Of a stretch of DNA of 64,000 nucleotides, positions 26,186-35,156 are shown piece after piece (position 1 is the stretch's first letter; the number at the start of each line of letters is the position of its first letter). A program made the position numbers and the translations under genes. The notes below the pieces were generated by a model, which had not been told where the DNA came from, searched no databases, and saw nothing but the letters and a program-made list of their open reading frames with translations. The DNA is taken from positions 62,001-126,000 of the forward strand of contig CAVORP010000006.1 of assembly GCA_963698645.1 (NCBI GenBank), written 5' to 3'. The DNA is from Ovoidimarina sp963698645 (GTDB lineage Bacteria; Pseudomonadota; Alphaproteobacteria; Rhodobacterales; Rhodobacteraceae).

Positions 26186-28708
26186 TCAGTACAGCCCGCC
26201 CGAGCCCAGGGTGCCGATATTGCTGTTGGACGGAAGCTCGACGACATTGCCCGACGACGTGGTGATCGTCGTCGTCGCGGTCGTGTCGCCACCATCCGGC
26301 GTGAACAGCGGCAAGTTCGCACCCATGGCAAAGCCGCCGTCATATGTCAGGCCAAAGACCGGCTCTTCGCCATCGCGGAAATACTCGGCCACGACATTCG
26401 GGCCCGACACGCCATCGGGAAGACGCTCGCCCGTCACCCGGTCGATATTGATGAAGCGGCCTCCGGGCGGCACCTCGAACGGCCCGCCGCCATAGACGGC
26501 CACGGCCTTTTCCATGAATTTCTGGAATACTGGCGCACATAGCCGCCCGCCCCCGGCACCACGGCCCATGGGACGGGGATTGTCGTAGCCGATGTAACAG
26601 CCGGCGGCGATATTCGACGTGAACCCGATGAACCATGCGTCTTTCTCGTCATTGGTGGTTCCGGTCTTGCCCGCGGTCGGCACTGGCAGGTTCACCGCCC
26701 CCGCCGCAGTGCCACGCTCCACCACGCCCTGCATCATCGAGGTCAGCTGATAGGCCGTGACCGGATCCATCACCTGCCGCCGGTTCGAGACGATGCGCGG
26801 CGCGCGCCCTGCCTCCAGCGACGGTTGGGCGCATTCCTCGCATTCCCGCGCATCGTGACGGTAGATCGTCTTGCCCCAGCGGTCCTGCACCCGGTCCACA
26901 AGCGTAGGTTCGATCCGCTGCCCGCCATTGGCGAACATCGAATAGGCCGCCACCATCCGGTACAGCGTCGTCTCCTCCGACCCGAGCGCATTGGCAAGGA
27001 ACCGGCCCATCCGGTCATAGACGCCGAACCTTTCGGCATAGTTCGCGACCACATCCATGCCGATCTCTTCGGCCAGTCGCACTGTCATCAGGTTCCGTGA
27101 CCGTTCGATCCCGGTGCGCAGCGGCGTCGGGCCATAGAACTGGTTCGACGCGTTCTTGGGCCGCCAGATTCCGGCTCCCGTATCCACCTCGATCGGCGCA
27201 TCGATGATGATCGTGGCCGGAGTGAAACCCGAATCAAGCGCAGCGGCATAGACGAAAGGCTTGAAGGACGATCCCGGCTGCCGCGTGGCCTGCGTCGCGC
27301 GATTGAACACCGAATGCTGGTACGAGAATCCCCCCTGCATCGCGATCACGCGACCAGAATTGACATCCATCGCCATGAAGCCGCCTTGCACCTCGGGCAC
27401 TTGCCGAAGGGTCCAGCGGATGAAACTGCCATCGTCGTCGCGAGTCATTGCGCGGACATGAACGACATCGCCCACATCCAGAATCTCGCCCGGCGTGCTG
27501 ACACCGCTGATCCAGCGCACATCGTCGCGCGGAATGAAATGGCCGTCCTCATCTTCGGCCACGCCCTCGATCCCGATCCGCACGCTCGAATCGCCCTCCG
27601 ACAGAACCACCGCCGGGAACCAGCCTTCGATATCGCGGGCGATCTCCACCTCGGCCAGCGCCGCGCGCCAGCTTTCTTCGTCACCCAGCCGGTCCGCGGC
27701 GATCTTGAGATCGGTGCCATGCCATTTGCCGGTATCGCGGTCATAGGCCTCCAGCTGCGCCCGAAGGGCCCGCGCGGCCTCCAGCTGCATTTCAGGGTCG
27801 AACGTCGCCCGGACCGTTAGACCACCACCCAGAAACTGGCCCTCGCCAAAGTCGCGCGACAACTGCCTCCGGATCTCGTCGGTAAAGTAGTCGCGCGGCG
27901 GAAGCTGCTGCCGGAACCCCTCGAAATCCCCGTTCTGAACGGTCAGAAGCGGCGCAACGCGCGCCTTTTCATAGGCCTCCTGATCGATATAGCCGTTCTC
28001 CAGCATCTCGCGCAGGACGAAGTTGCGACGCGCAATGAAGTCCTCCTTGTTGCGGACAGGGTGAAGCGCGGTCGGTCGTTGCGGCAGGGCGCCCAGATAG
28101 GCCGCCTCCTCCACCGAAAGCTCCGCCAGGGTCTTGTTGAAATAGGTCTGCGCCGCGGCGGTCACGCCATAGCTGTTCTGGCCGAGGAAGATCTCATTGA
28201 GGTACAGTTCAAGGATCTTGTCCTTCGACAGTGTGCTTTCCAGCCGGACCGCGAGGATCAGTTCCTTGATCTTTCGTTCCGCCGAGCGATCCGAGGAGAG
28301 AAGGAAGTTCTTCACCACCTGCTGGGGAATGGTGGACGCCCCGCGCACCCTCTTGCCGCGCGTCTCGACCGCTTCCACGACCGCGGCGGCGATACCGCGG
28401 GCGTCGAACCCGCCATGCTCATAGAAATTCTTGTCTTCCGCCGAGATGAACGCGCCCTTGACCAGGTCCGGCACTTCCTCGACCGGCGTGAACAGACGCC
28501 GTTCCTGGCTGAATTCGTCGATGATCCGGCCTTCCGCAGAATAGATCCGGCTGATCGTCGGCGGGGTATATTGCGCCAGTTGCTCGTGGTTGGGCAGGTC
28601 GCGGCCATACATGTAGAAGACCGCGCCAACGGTCAGCACGCCCATGACGGCGCCAACGGTCACGACACTGAACAGGCCGCCGATAGTGGAAAGGATGAAA
28701 CGCAGCAA
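26186..28708 (-). CDS. Penicillin-binding protein 1A (bifunctional class A PBP)
   Basis: An 840-residue peptidoglycan synthase anchored by one N-terminal helix (about residues 8-32). The GT51 glycosyltransferase domain shows Glu-Asp-Lys-Asn-Phe-Tyr-Glu-His-Gly-Gly near residue 91 and an Arg-Lys-Ile-Lys-Glu motif. An OB-like insert follows, then the transpeptidase with Ser-Ser-Phe-Lys-Pro-Phe (catalytic SxxK), Ser-Arg-Asn and Lys-Thr-Gly-Thr-Thr. A threonine-rich segment and a Gly/Ser-rich tail end the protein. It lies downstream of the amidase gene on the same strand, so both may be expressed together for cell-wall growth. Confidence 0.95.
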   Translation of the reverse strand: MLRFILSTIGGLFSVVTVGAVMGVLTVGAVFYMYGRDLPNHEQLAQYTPPTISRIYSAEGRIIDEFSQERRLFTPVEEVPDLVKGAFISAEDKNFYEHGGFDARGIAAAVVEAVETRGKRVRGASTIPQQVVKNFLLSSDRSAERKIKELILAVRLESTLSKDKILELYLNEIFLGQNSYGVTAAAQTYFNKTLAELSVEEAAYLGALPQRPTALHPVRNKEDFIARRNFVLREMLENGYIDQEAYEKARVAPLLTVQNGDFEGFRQQLPPRDYFTDEIRRQLSRDFGEGQFLGGGLTVRATFDPEMQLEAARALRAQLEAYDRDTGKWHGTDLKIAADRLGDEESWRAALAEVEIARDIEGWFPAVVLSEGDSSVRIGIEGVAEDEDGHFIPRDDVRWISGVSTPGEILDVGDVVHVRAMTRDDDGSFIRWTLRQVPEVQGGFMAMDVNSGRVIAMQGGFSYQHSVFNRATQATRQPGSSFKPFVYAAALDSGFTPATIIIDAPIEVDTGAGIWRPKNASNQFYGPTPLRTGIERSRNLMTVRLAEEIGMDVVANYAERFGVYDRMGRFLANALGSEETTLYRMVAAYSMFANGGQRIEPTLVDRVQDRWGKTIYRHDARECEECAQPSLEAGRAPRIVSNRRQVMDPVTAYQLTSMMQGVVERGTAAGAVNLPVPTAGKTGTTNDEKDAWFIGFTSNIAAGCYIGYDNPRPMGRGAGGGRLCAPVFQKFMEKAVAVYGGGPFEVPPGGRFINIDRVTGERLPDGVSGPNVVAEYFRDGEEPVFGLTYDGGFAMGANLPLFTPDGGDTTATTTITTSSGNVVELPSNSNIGTLGSGGLY

Positions 28709-28795
28709 AACCAGACCCCGATAAGTACCCGGAGCTTATACGCGCTCGCCGGGTCCCGGTCAAAACGTCCCTGACATGGTGTCAAGACAAGGCAT

Positions 28796-29998
28796 TTATT
28801 GGCCGAACACGCGCGGACGCAGGGCATCCGCCTCTCCCCATGCCCGCAATCCGTTGCGAATCCCCTGCGCCATCCGCAGGCGCCACTCCCGATCCACCAG
28901 GTTCTTGCGGTCGCGTTCACTGGACAGAAACCCGATCTCGACCAGCACCGAAGGGATATCCGGGGATTTCAGGACCGAGAACCCCGCCGCCCGAAGCGGC
29001 TTGCCGTTCATCGGACCGGCGACCTGAGAGATCGTCTCGACAAGCGTATTGGCCAGAAGCGCGACCCTCGGCTCGGTGTCGCGCCGCGCAAGCTCCATCA
29101 GCACCAGCGCAATCTCGTCTCCCTGCCCCTTCAGGTCCACCCCCGCAAGAAGGTCGGACTGATCGTGCCGTTCCGCCAGCCGCTGTGACGCCAGATCGGA
29201 GGCGTCATCGGACAGGACATAGATCGTGGCGCCCGACGCGCTGCCCGCATCTTCGGGCAGGGCATCGGCATGAAGCGAGATCAGCACATCCGCGCCCGCG
29301 GTCCGGGCCAGCGTGATCCGGGTTTCCAGCGGAACAAAGAGATCATCATCCCGCGTCATGAACACCTCGAAGCCGCCGGCCCGCAACAGCACTTCGCGCA
29401 GTTCGCGGGCGAATTGCAGCATCAGGTCGGCTTCCTTCAGCCCACCCACCTCGGCACCCGGGTCGACGCCGCCATGCCCCGGATCAAGCATCACACGCAT
29501 CACGCCGTCATCAGGGACGGGTGTAGCGCCCGCAATCGTGGCAGTCGCCATCTCCAGCGGCCGGGCGCTTGCGGCAAACTCCGCCTCCGTCGCCGGCTCC
29601 AGAACCACGTTCAGAACCGCCGTCCCATCCTCGGCCCCCGTCGTCATCCCGGCGGTCGCAACGACCATCGGTTCGGTCAGCTCCGCCACCATCCGCGACC
29701 ACCCGGCCTCGAAAGCGCCGGTTTGAACGGACGCGATACGCGCCGAGGCGACGCCAAGATCGTCAGCCCAGATCACCTCGCTCAGATCGATCACGAGACG
29801 GCGTGGATCATCCAGCGTAAAGACCCGCCAAGGCACCGGCTGCGACAGCGAAAGCGTGAAGGCGACCTTGCCGTCGGCTTCGGAGACACCGCTTTCAACA
29901 GGATCGACCCAGGACAAGGCCGTCATCTGCGCCCGCACCGGATGCGCAAGAATAAGACTGGCCAAGGCGGCCATAAGGATCCTGGTGAGACTGCTCAT
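28796..29998 (-). CDS. N-acetylmuramoyl-L-alanine amidase (AmiC-type, AMIN plus Amidase_3)
   Basis: A 400-residue periplasmic amidase. A signal peptide ends near Ala-His-Pro-Val-Arg-Ala-Gln. The AMIN-type targeting domain (roughly residues 30-150) precedes the zinc amidase domain, with Asp-Pro-Gly-His-Gly-Gly-Val-Asp-Pro-Gly-Ala, Ser-Leu-His-Ala-Asp and the catalytic Val-Glu-Ile-Gly-Phe-Leu-Ser. It removes stem peptides from glycan strands during daughter-cell separation. I start it at the ATG at 29998 because this gives a normal signal peptide; the frame continues 17 codons upstream. Confidence 0.93.
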   Translation of the reverse strand: MSSLTRILMAALASLILAHPVRAQMTALSWVDPVESGVSEADGKVAFTLSLSQPVPWRVFTLDDPRRLVIDLSEVIWADDLGVASARIASVQTGAFEAGWSRMVAELTEPMVVATAGMTTGAEDGTAVLNVVLEPATEAEFAASARPLEMATATIAGATPVPDDGVMRVMLDPGHGGVDPGAEVGGLKEADLMLQFARELREVLLRAGGFEVFMTRDDDLFVPLETRITLARTAGADVLISLHADALPEDAGSASGATIYVLSDDASDLASQRLAERHDQSDLLAGVDLKGQGDEIALVLMELARRDTEPRVALLANTLVETISQVAGPMNGKPLRAAGFSVLKSPDIPSVLVEIGFLSSERDRKNLVDREWRLRMAQGIRNGLRAWGEADALRPRVFGQ

Positions 29999-30215
29999 CA
30001 CGCGTGTTTTGCCTGTTTTGAGGGGATCATAATCCGCGCGGTCCGCCAAGGGAATGAAAACCTGTTGTCCCCGGTGCGGTCCGATGCTGATAGCCGCTCA
30101 AGACGCGCTGCAATCCACGCGGGGAAACGGCCGGCACGGAAGGATCGAGTGGTTGATATCCCCGGCATTCGGCGGCATAGAGCCCCACGTGCAACGATAT
30201 TCCAAAGGATGCGAA

Positions 30216-30557
30216 ATGATCGAACGTATTGAGACCGGGGTCAGATCGTCGAAGATCGTCAAGCACAACGGGGTCGCCTACATCACCGGTCAGGTCGGCG
30301 AAGGCGAGACGATTCAGGAGCAGACGCAGGAATGCCTCCGTCGCCTCGACGCGTTGCTCGTTCAGGCGGGCTCATCGCGCGAAAAGATGCTGCGCGCCAC
30401 CATCTGGCTTGCGGATATGAGTGATTTCGCCGGACTGAACGAGGTCTGGAACGCATGGGTGCCGGAAGGCCACGCGCCCGCCCGCGCCTGTGGCGAAGCG
30501 AAACTGGCCCGACCGGAACTCAAGGTCGAGATCATCGTGGACGCGGCCTGCGACTGA
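30216..30557 (+). CDS. RidA family protein
   Basis: A 113-residue protein of the RidA/YjgF family, which deaminates reactive enamines and imines made by PLP enzymes. It shows Asn-Gly-Val-Ala-Tyr-Ile-Thr-Gly-Gln-Val-Gly, an acidic Glu-Gln-Thr-Gln-Glu-Cys-Leu-Arg-Arg-Leu-Asp helix, and Pro-Ala-Arg-Ala-Cys-Gly-Glu-Ala-Lys-Leu-Ala, whose arginine is the usual carboxylate-binding residue. AAAGGA lies upstream of the ATG. It converges with an aminotransferase gene, which is a natural source of its substrates. Confidence 0.9.
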   Translation: MIERIETGVRSSKIVKHNGVAYITGQVGEGETIQEQTQECLRRLDALLVQAGSSREKMLRATIWLADMSDFAGLNEVWNAWVPEGHAPARACGEAKLARPELKVEIIVDAACD

Positions 30558-30606
30558 TCCCTGATCGCGTCGAAGCCATAGCACGAAGTCCCGCGCCGGG
30601 ATCGCG

Positions 30607-31750
30607 CTACGCCCGCCGCGCCATGAAATCCCGTAACCGTTCCAGTCCTTCCACGATATCTGCCGTGGCCCGGGCATAGGAAAACCGCAACGTCGCGCCC
30701 CCCCTGACCGGATCGAAATCCAGCCCCGGGGTCACCGCAACCCCGGCCTCATCAAGGATCCGACCGGCAAAGGCAAGGCTGTCGCGGGTCAGATCCGCCA
30801 CATCGGCATAGACATAGAACGCGCCATCGGGCGGCGCGATATTGGTGAAGCCTGCCTTGGGCAGACCCTCCATCATCAACTGCCGGTTCTCGGCATAGAC
30901 CGCCAGGTTCGCCTGCAATTCCGCGTCGCACTCAAGCGCCGCCAGCGCCGCGATCTGCGATGCATGGGGCGGGCAGATGAACATGTTCTGCGCCAGCCGC
31001 TCGATCAGGCGCACATGGGCCTCCGGCACCACCATCCAGCCCACACGCCATCCGGTCATCGAATAGTATTTCGAGAAGGAATTGATCACATAGACATCGT
31101 CCGAGATCTCAAGCGCCGAGACAGCGGGCCGATCATATTCGATCCCGTGATAGATCTCGTCCGAGATGAAGGCCGCACCCTGAACATCCGCCGCCTCGAT
31201 CAGGGCCGTCAACGCGGGCCGGTCCAGCATCGTCCCCGTCGGATTGCCGGGCGAGGCCACGATCAGGCCCGCGATGCCCCTGGGGATCTGCTCCGGCACC
31301 GGTTGCAGGCGGTGCTCGGCAAACGTCGGGATCCCCACCGGCTCAAGGCTCAGCGCCCGCAGGATCTGGCGATAGCTGGGATAGCCCGGATCGCCCAGCG
31401 CGACCTTGTCGCCCGCATCGAACAGCGCCGTAAAGGCAAGAAGGAACGCCCCCGAAGACCCCGAGGTCACGATGATCCGCGCGGGGTCGATGTCGACCCC
31501 GTAGCCGCCTGCGATAAAGGTCCGAGATCCCCGCCCGCAGCTCAGGAAGCCCAAGCGCCACAGTATAGCCCAGCGGCCCCTCTGCCATCGCCTTGACGAG
31601 AGCCTCCCGCGCACCCGCCGGCGCCGGTGTTCCTGGCTGGCCTACTTCCATGTGGATGATCCGCCGCCCGGCCGCTTCCGCTGCCCGGGCCCGCTCCATG
31701 ACGTCCATCACGATAAAGGGATCGACCTCGCCACGGCTTGAGTGTCGCAT
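30607..31750 (-). CDS. PLP-dependent aminotransferase, class I/II, one frame break
   Basis: A fold-type I aminotransferase of about 380 residues. Visible parts include Pro-Leu-Gly-Tyr-Thr near the N-terminus, Ser-Gly-Ser-Ser-Gly-Ala-Phe, Pro-Gly-Tyr-Pro-Ser-Tyr-Arg, Ser-Pro-Gly-Asn-Pro-Thr-Gly, Asp-Glu-Ile-Tyr-His-Gly, the PLP lysine in Asn-Ser-Phe-Ser-Lys-Tyr-Tyr-Ser-Met-Thr-Gly-Trp-Arg, and a closing Leu-Arg-Phe-Ser-Tyr-Ala. The frame breaks after Leu-Tyr-Arg-Arg, where one extra base near 31504 separates the two halves. The amino acid substrate cannot be predicted. It is divergent from the M48 protease gene. Confidence 0.88.
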
Positions 31751-31803
31751 GGGTCTTCTCCTATTGTCTGGTGGCAATGCGCGCGCGACAGGTAACAGGG
31801 TCT

Positions 31804-33132
31804 ATGGCAGTCCGGACGGGCATCATCAAGATGATGGGCGCGATGCTCGCGCTTGCGATCCTTTTCCTGGGCGCACTGCCAGCGATGGCGCGCGGCATCC
31901 TGCGCGATCCGGATATCGAATATGCCCTGGCCGAACTTGCCCGTCCGATCATCGCCGCCGCCGGGCTCAGCCCGGCACGGGTCAACATTCTGGTGATCCA
32001 CGACGACGAGATGAACGCGTTCATCGTCGACGACCGGACCGTGTTCGTTCATTCCGGGCTGATCCTGCGGCTGGAAAGCGCCGCCGAATTGCAGGGCGTG
32101 ATCGCCCATGAACTGGCCCATATCGCCAATGGCCACATCATCCGGCGCAGCGGAAACCGCAAGGCAATGGGACAGATCGCGACTATCGGCGCGGCGCTGG
32201 GTCTGGCGGCGGCGGCATCCGGCAACGGCGATGTGGGGGCCGGCATCGCGCTTGGCGTGGCCTCCAGCGCCAATAACAAGTTTCTCTCCCATACAAGGGC
32301 CGAGGAGGCTGCGGCGGATGTCTCGGGCCTCCGCTACATGGCCGAGGCCGGGGTCGATCCCCAGGCCATGGTGCGGCTTCTCGACCGGTTCAAGGGGCAG
32401 GAGGCGCTCTCACCCGCCCGCCGCGATGCCTATGTCCGCAGCCACCCGCTGCACCGCGACCGTCATCGGGCGGTTCAGGGACTTGCGGCGGGGCTCAAGA
32501 CCGCGCCCCGCGAGACGGGCACCTCCGACTACTGGTTCCTGCGCGCGCAGGCCAAACTTTCCGCGTTCCTGCGCGCGCCTGGCTGGACCCTGAAACAGGT
32601 CAAGGCCAGCGACCAGAGCGATATCGCACTGCTGCGCCGGGCCGTGGCCTATCACCGAAAGCCCGATGCCGGACGCGCCCGGGCCGAGATCGATGCGCTT
32701 GCCGCGAAGCGGCCGAACGATCCTTTCGTGCACGAATTGCGCGGCCAGATCCTGTTGGAAAGCCGCGACGTCGCCGGGGCGGCACGCGCCTATCGGCGTG
32801 CCGCGGACCTCGCTCCCGGCAACGCCCTGATCCTCGCGGGGCTCGGGCGCGCACTTCTGGCCGGTGGCGATTTCAAATCGGCCCGCGACGTGCTGGAAAG
32901 GGCGCGGTCCCGGGATGGCCGCGATCCGCGCCTGCTGCGCGATCTGGCCATGGCCCACGCGCGTCTCGGCCAAAACGGGCTGGCCTCGCTGGCCACGGCC
33001 GAGCGCTATGCGCTCATGGGGCAAGCAAAGGATGCGCATATTCATGCCAAACGGGCCGCGGGCCTTCTTCCCTTTGGCTCGCCCGGCTGGCAACGTGCCG
33101 AAGACATACTGGCCATGGTGCCGGAACCCTGA
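31804..33132 (+). CDS. M48 family metalloprotease with TPR repeats (BepA-like)
   Basis: A periplasmic protease-chaperone of about 442 residues. A signal peptide ends at Leu-Pro-Ala-Met-Ala. The catalytic His-Glu-Leu-Ala-His motif (HExxH) lies near residue 100, and a third zinc ligand is likely the glutamate of Glu-Glu-Ala-Ala-Ala-Asp. The C-terminal half has TPR-like helix pairs, as in BepA, which handles outer-membrane protein and LPS-transport assembly. I start it at the ATG at 31804 because it gives the best signal peptide; other in-frame starts exist upstream. A thiol-disulfide protein gene follows closely. Confidence 0.88.
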   Translation: MAVRTGIIKMMGAMLALAILFLGALPAMARGILRDPDIEYALAELARPIIAAAGLSPARVNILVIHDDEMNAFIVDDRTVFVHSGLILRLESAAELQGVIAHELAHIANGHIIRRSGNRKAMGQIATIGAALGLAAAASGNGDVGAGIALGVASSANNKFLSHTRAEEAAADVSGLRYMAEAGVDPQAMVRLLDRFKGQEALSPARRDAYVRSHPLHRDRHRAVQGLAAGLKTAPRETGTSDYWFLRAQAKLSAFLRAPGWTLKQVKASDQSDIALLRRAVAYHRKPDAGRARAEIDALAAKRPNDPFVHELRGQILLESRDVAGAARAYRRAADLAPGNALILAGLGRALLAGGDFKSARDVLERARSRDGRDPRLLRDLAMAHARLGQNGLASLATAERYALMGQAKDAHIHAKRAAGLLPFGSPGWQRAEDILAMVPEP

Positions 33133-33168
33133 CACGATGGACCTCTTACGATGACAAAGGAGACGCGG

Positions 33169-33921
33169 ATGTTCCGCCCACAGCTGATCGCACTTTCCCT
33201 TGCCGCGGGCCTTGGCCTGACCCCGGCGTCGGCCTTTGATTTCGGTGCCATGACCCCGGCCGAACAACAGGCGTTCGGCGATTCTGTTCGGGCCTACCTT
33301 CTTGATAATCCAGAGGTTCTTCTGGAAGCCATGGATGTTCTCGAAGGACGGCAGGCAGAGGCGCAGGCCGCTGCCGATGAAAGCCTTGTCGCGGCCAACG
33401 CGACCGACATCTTCGAGGACGACCATTCCTTCGTCACCGGAAACCCCGATGGCGACGTGACGCTGGTCGAGTTCATCGATTACCGCTGCAGTTTCTGCCG
33501 CCGCGCCCATCCCGAAGTGTCCGAACTCGTCTCGTCCGACGGCTCGATCCGCAAGATTATCAAGGAATTCCCGATCCTCGGCCCCGAATCCCTCGAGGCT
33601 TCGCGGTTCGCCATCTCGGTCCTTCAGACCGCGGGGGACGAGGCCTATGGCAAGATGAACGATATCCTGATCGCCCATCGCGGGGCCTTTACGCGCGACG
33701 CGCTGGCGCGGCTTGCCACCGATCAGGGGCTGGACGCAGGCCCGATCATCGCCGCGATGGACAGCGACAGCGTGACGAATGTCATTGCCGCCAATCACGC
33801 GCTGGCACAGGCGCTCAACATCACCGGAACGCCGACATTCGTCGTTGGAAACCAGATGCTGCGCGGCTACGTCCCGCTGGAGGGCATGCGCGAAGTGGTG
33901 AAGGACGTCCGGGCCGAATAG
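33169..33921 (+). CDS. DsbA-family thiol:disulfide oxidoreductase (periplasmic)
   Basis: A 250-residue exported thioredoxin-fold protein. The signal peptide ends near Thr-Pro-Ala-Ser-Ala. An N-terminal helical segment carries Ala-Tyr-Leu-Leu-Asp-Asn-Pro-Glu-Val, as in ScsC/DsbG-like proteins. The active site is Tyr-Arg-Cys-Ser-Phe-Cys-Arg-Arg and the cis-proline loop is Gly-Thr-Pro-Thr-Phe. I choose the ATG at 33169 because AAGGAG lies 7 nt upstream; an ATG six codons earlier lacks one. It starts 36 bp after the M48 protease stop, so the two are likely cotranscribed and both act on envelope protein folding. Confidence 0.9.
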   Translation: MFRPQLIALSLAAGLGLTPASAFDFGAMTPAEQQAFGDSVRAYLLDNPEVLLEAMDVLEGRQAEAQAAADESLVAANATDIFEDDHSFVTGNPDGDVTLVEFIDYRCSFCRRAHPEVSELVSSDGSIRKIIKEFPILGPESLEASRFAISVLQTAGDEAYGKMNDILIAHRGAFTRDALARLATDQGLDAGPIIAAMDSDSVTNVIAANHALAQALNITGTPTFVVGNQMLRGYVPLEGMREVVKDVRAE

Positions 33922-33947
33922 CTGGCCAATGGAAACAGGGCGCGGCG

Positions 33948-35081
33948 CTACTGCGCCGCCTGCTCCGCGGCCGTCGTCTCTGCCTCGATCTCGGCCGCCC
34001 GCCGCTCCACCTGTTCGACGATATGCTCGACCATGTCGTCATTGGACATCTTGTGGCTTTGCTTTCCCGCAAGATAGACCATACCCGACCCGGCACCGCC
34101 GCCGGTCCAGCCCACATCGGTCATGAGCGCCTCGCCCGGCCCGTTCACGACGCAGCCGATGATCGACAGGCTCATGGGCGTCTTGATGTGCTCCAGCCGT
34201 TTCTCAAGAGTTTCAACCGTCTTGATGACATCGAACCCCTGCCGCGCGCAGGACGGACATGAGATGATGTTGACCCCGCGATGCCGCAGGCCCAGAGATT
34301 TCAGGATCTCGTAGCCGACCTTCACCTCTTCCACCGGATCAGCGGAAAGCGAGACGCGGATCGTGTCGCCGATCCCCATCCACAGAAGGTTGCCCAGCCC
34401 GATTGCCGACTTGATCGTCCCGGATACCAGCCCGCCCGCCTCGGTGATGCCAAGGTGAATGGGGGCATCGGTGGCTTCGGCAAGCTGCTGATAGGCCGCC
34501 GCCGCCATGAAGACATCCGATGCCTTGCAGCTTATCTTGAATTCGTGAAAATCGTTGTCCTGCAATATCTTGATATGGTCGAGACCGCTTTCCACCATCG
34601 CATCCGGGCAAGGCTCGCCATATTTGTCCAAAAGATGCTTTTCCAGCGACCCGGCATTCACCCCGATCCGGATCGAGCAGTTATTGTCACGCGCCGCCCT
34701 GATGACTTCGCGGACCCGCTTTTCATCCCCGATATTGCCGGGATTGATCCGAAGACATGCCGCGCCCGCCTCTGCCGCCTCGATCCCGCGCTTGTAGTGG
34801 AAATGGATATCCGCGACCAACGGAACCGGGCTTTCCGCAACGATCTCCCTGAGCGCCCTCGCGCTGGCCTCGTCCGGCACCGAAACCCGCACGATATCGG
34901 CCCCGGCCTCTGCCGCCGCCTGCACCTGCGCGATCGTCGCCTTGACGTCGGTCGTGAGCGTGTTGGTCATCGTCTGAACCGAAATCGGCGCATCGCCCCC
35001 CACGGGAACGTTGCCCACGTGGATCTGACGCGACTTCCGGCGATAGATATTCCGCCAGGGACGAATGTGATTCAGCGACAT
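33948..35081 (-). CDS. ispG: 4-hydroxy-3-methylbut-2-enyl diphosphate synthase (flavodoxin)
   Basis: A 377-residue MEP-pathway enzyme that turns MEcPP into HMBPP with a [4Fe-4S] cluster. It shows Val-Gln-Thr-Met-Thr-Asn-Thr, Asp-Ile-His-Phe-His-Tyr-Lys, Leu-Arg-Ile-Asn-Pro-Gly-Asn-Ile, Gly-Val-Asn-Ala-Gly-Ser-Leu-Glu, and the cluster cysteines in Ser-Cys-Pro-Ser-Cys-Ala-Arg and Gly-Cys-Val-Val-Asn-Gly-Pro-Gly-Glu. I start at the ATG at 35081. It lies downstream of rodZ on the same strand. A Glu/Ala-rich tail is added at the C-terminus. Confidence 0.96.
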   Translation of the reverse strand: MSLNHIRPWRNIYRRKSRQIHVGNVPVGGDAPISVQTMTNTLTTDVKATIAQVQAAAEAGADIVRVSVPDEASARALREIVAESPVPLVADIHFHYKRGIEAAEAGAACLRINPGNIGDEKRVREVIRAARDNNCSIRIGVNAGSLEKHLLDKYGEPCPDAMVESGLDHIKILQDNDFHEFKISCKASDVFMAAAAYQQLAEATDAPIHLGITEAGGLVSGTIKSAIGLGNLLWMGIGDTIRVSLSADPVEEVKVGYEILKSLGLRHRGVNIISCPSCARQGFDVIKTVETLEKRLEHIKTPMSLSIIGCVVNGPGEALMTDVGWTGGGAGSGMVYLAGKQSHKMSNDDMVEHIVEQVERRAAEIEAETTAAEQAAQ

Positions 35082-35156
35082 GAACAGGGACCTTGATGTG
35101 TCGAGTTTTGCCAAGGATAGGCACACCCGGCGCAAGGCACAATGCGACGCCTTGAA

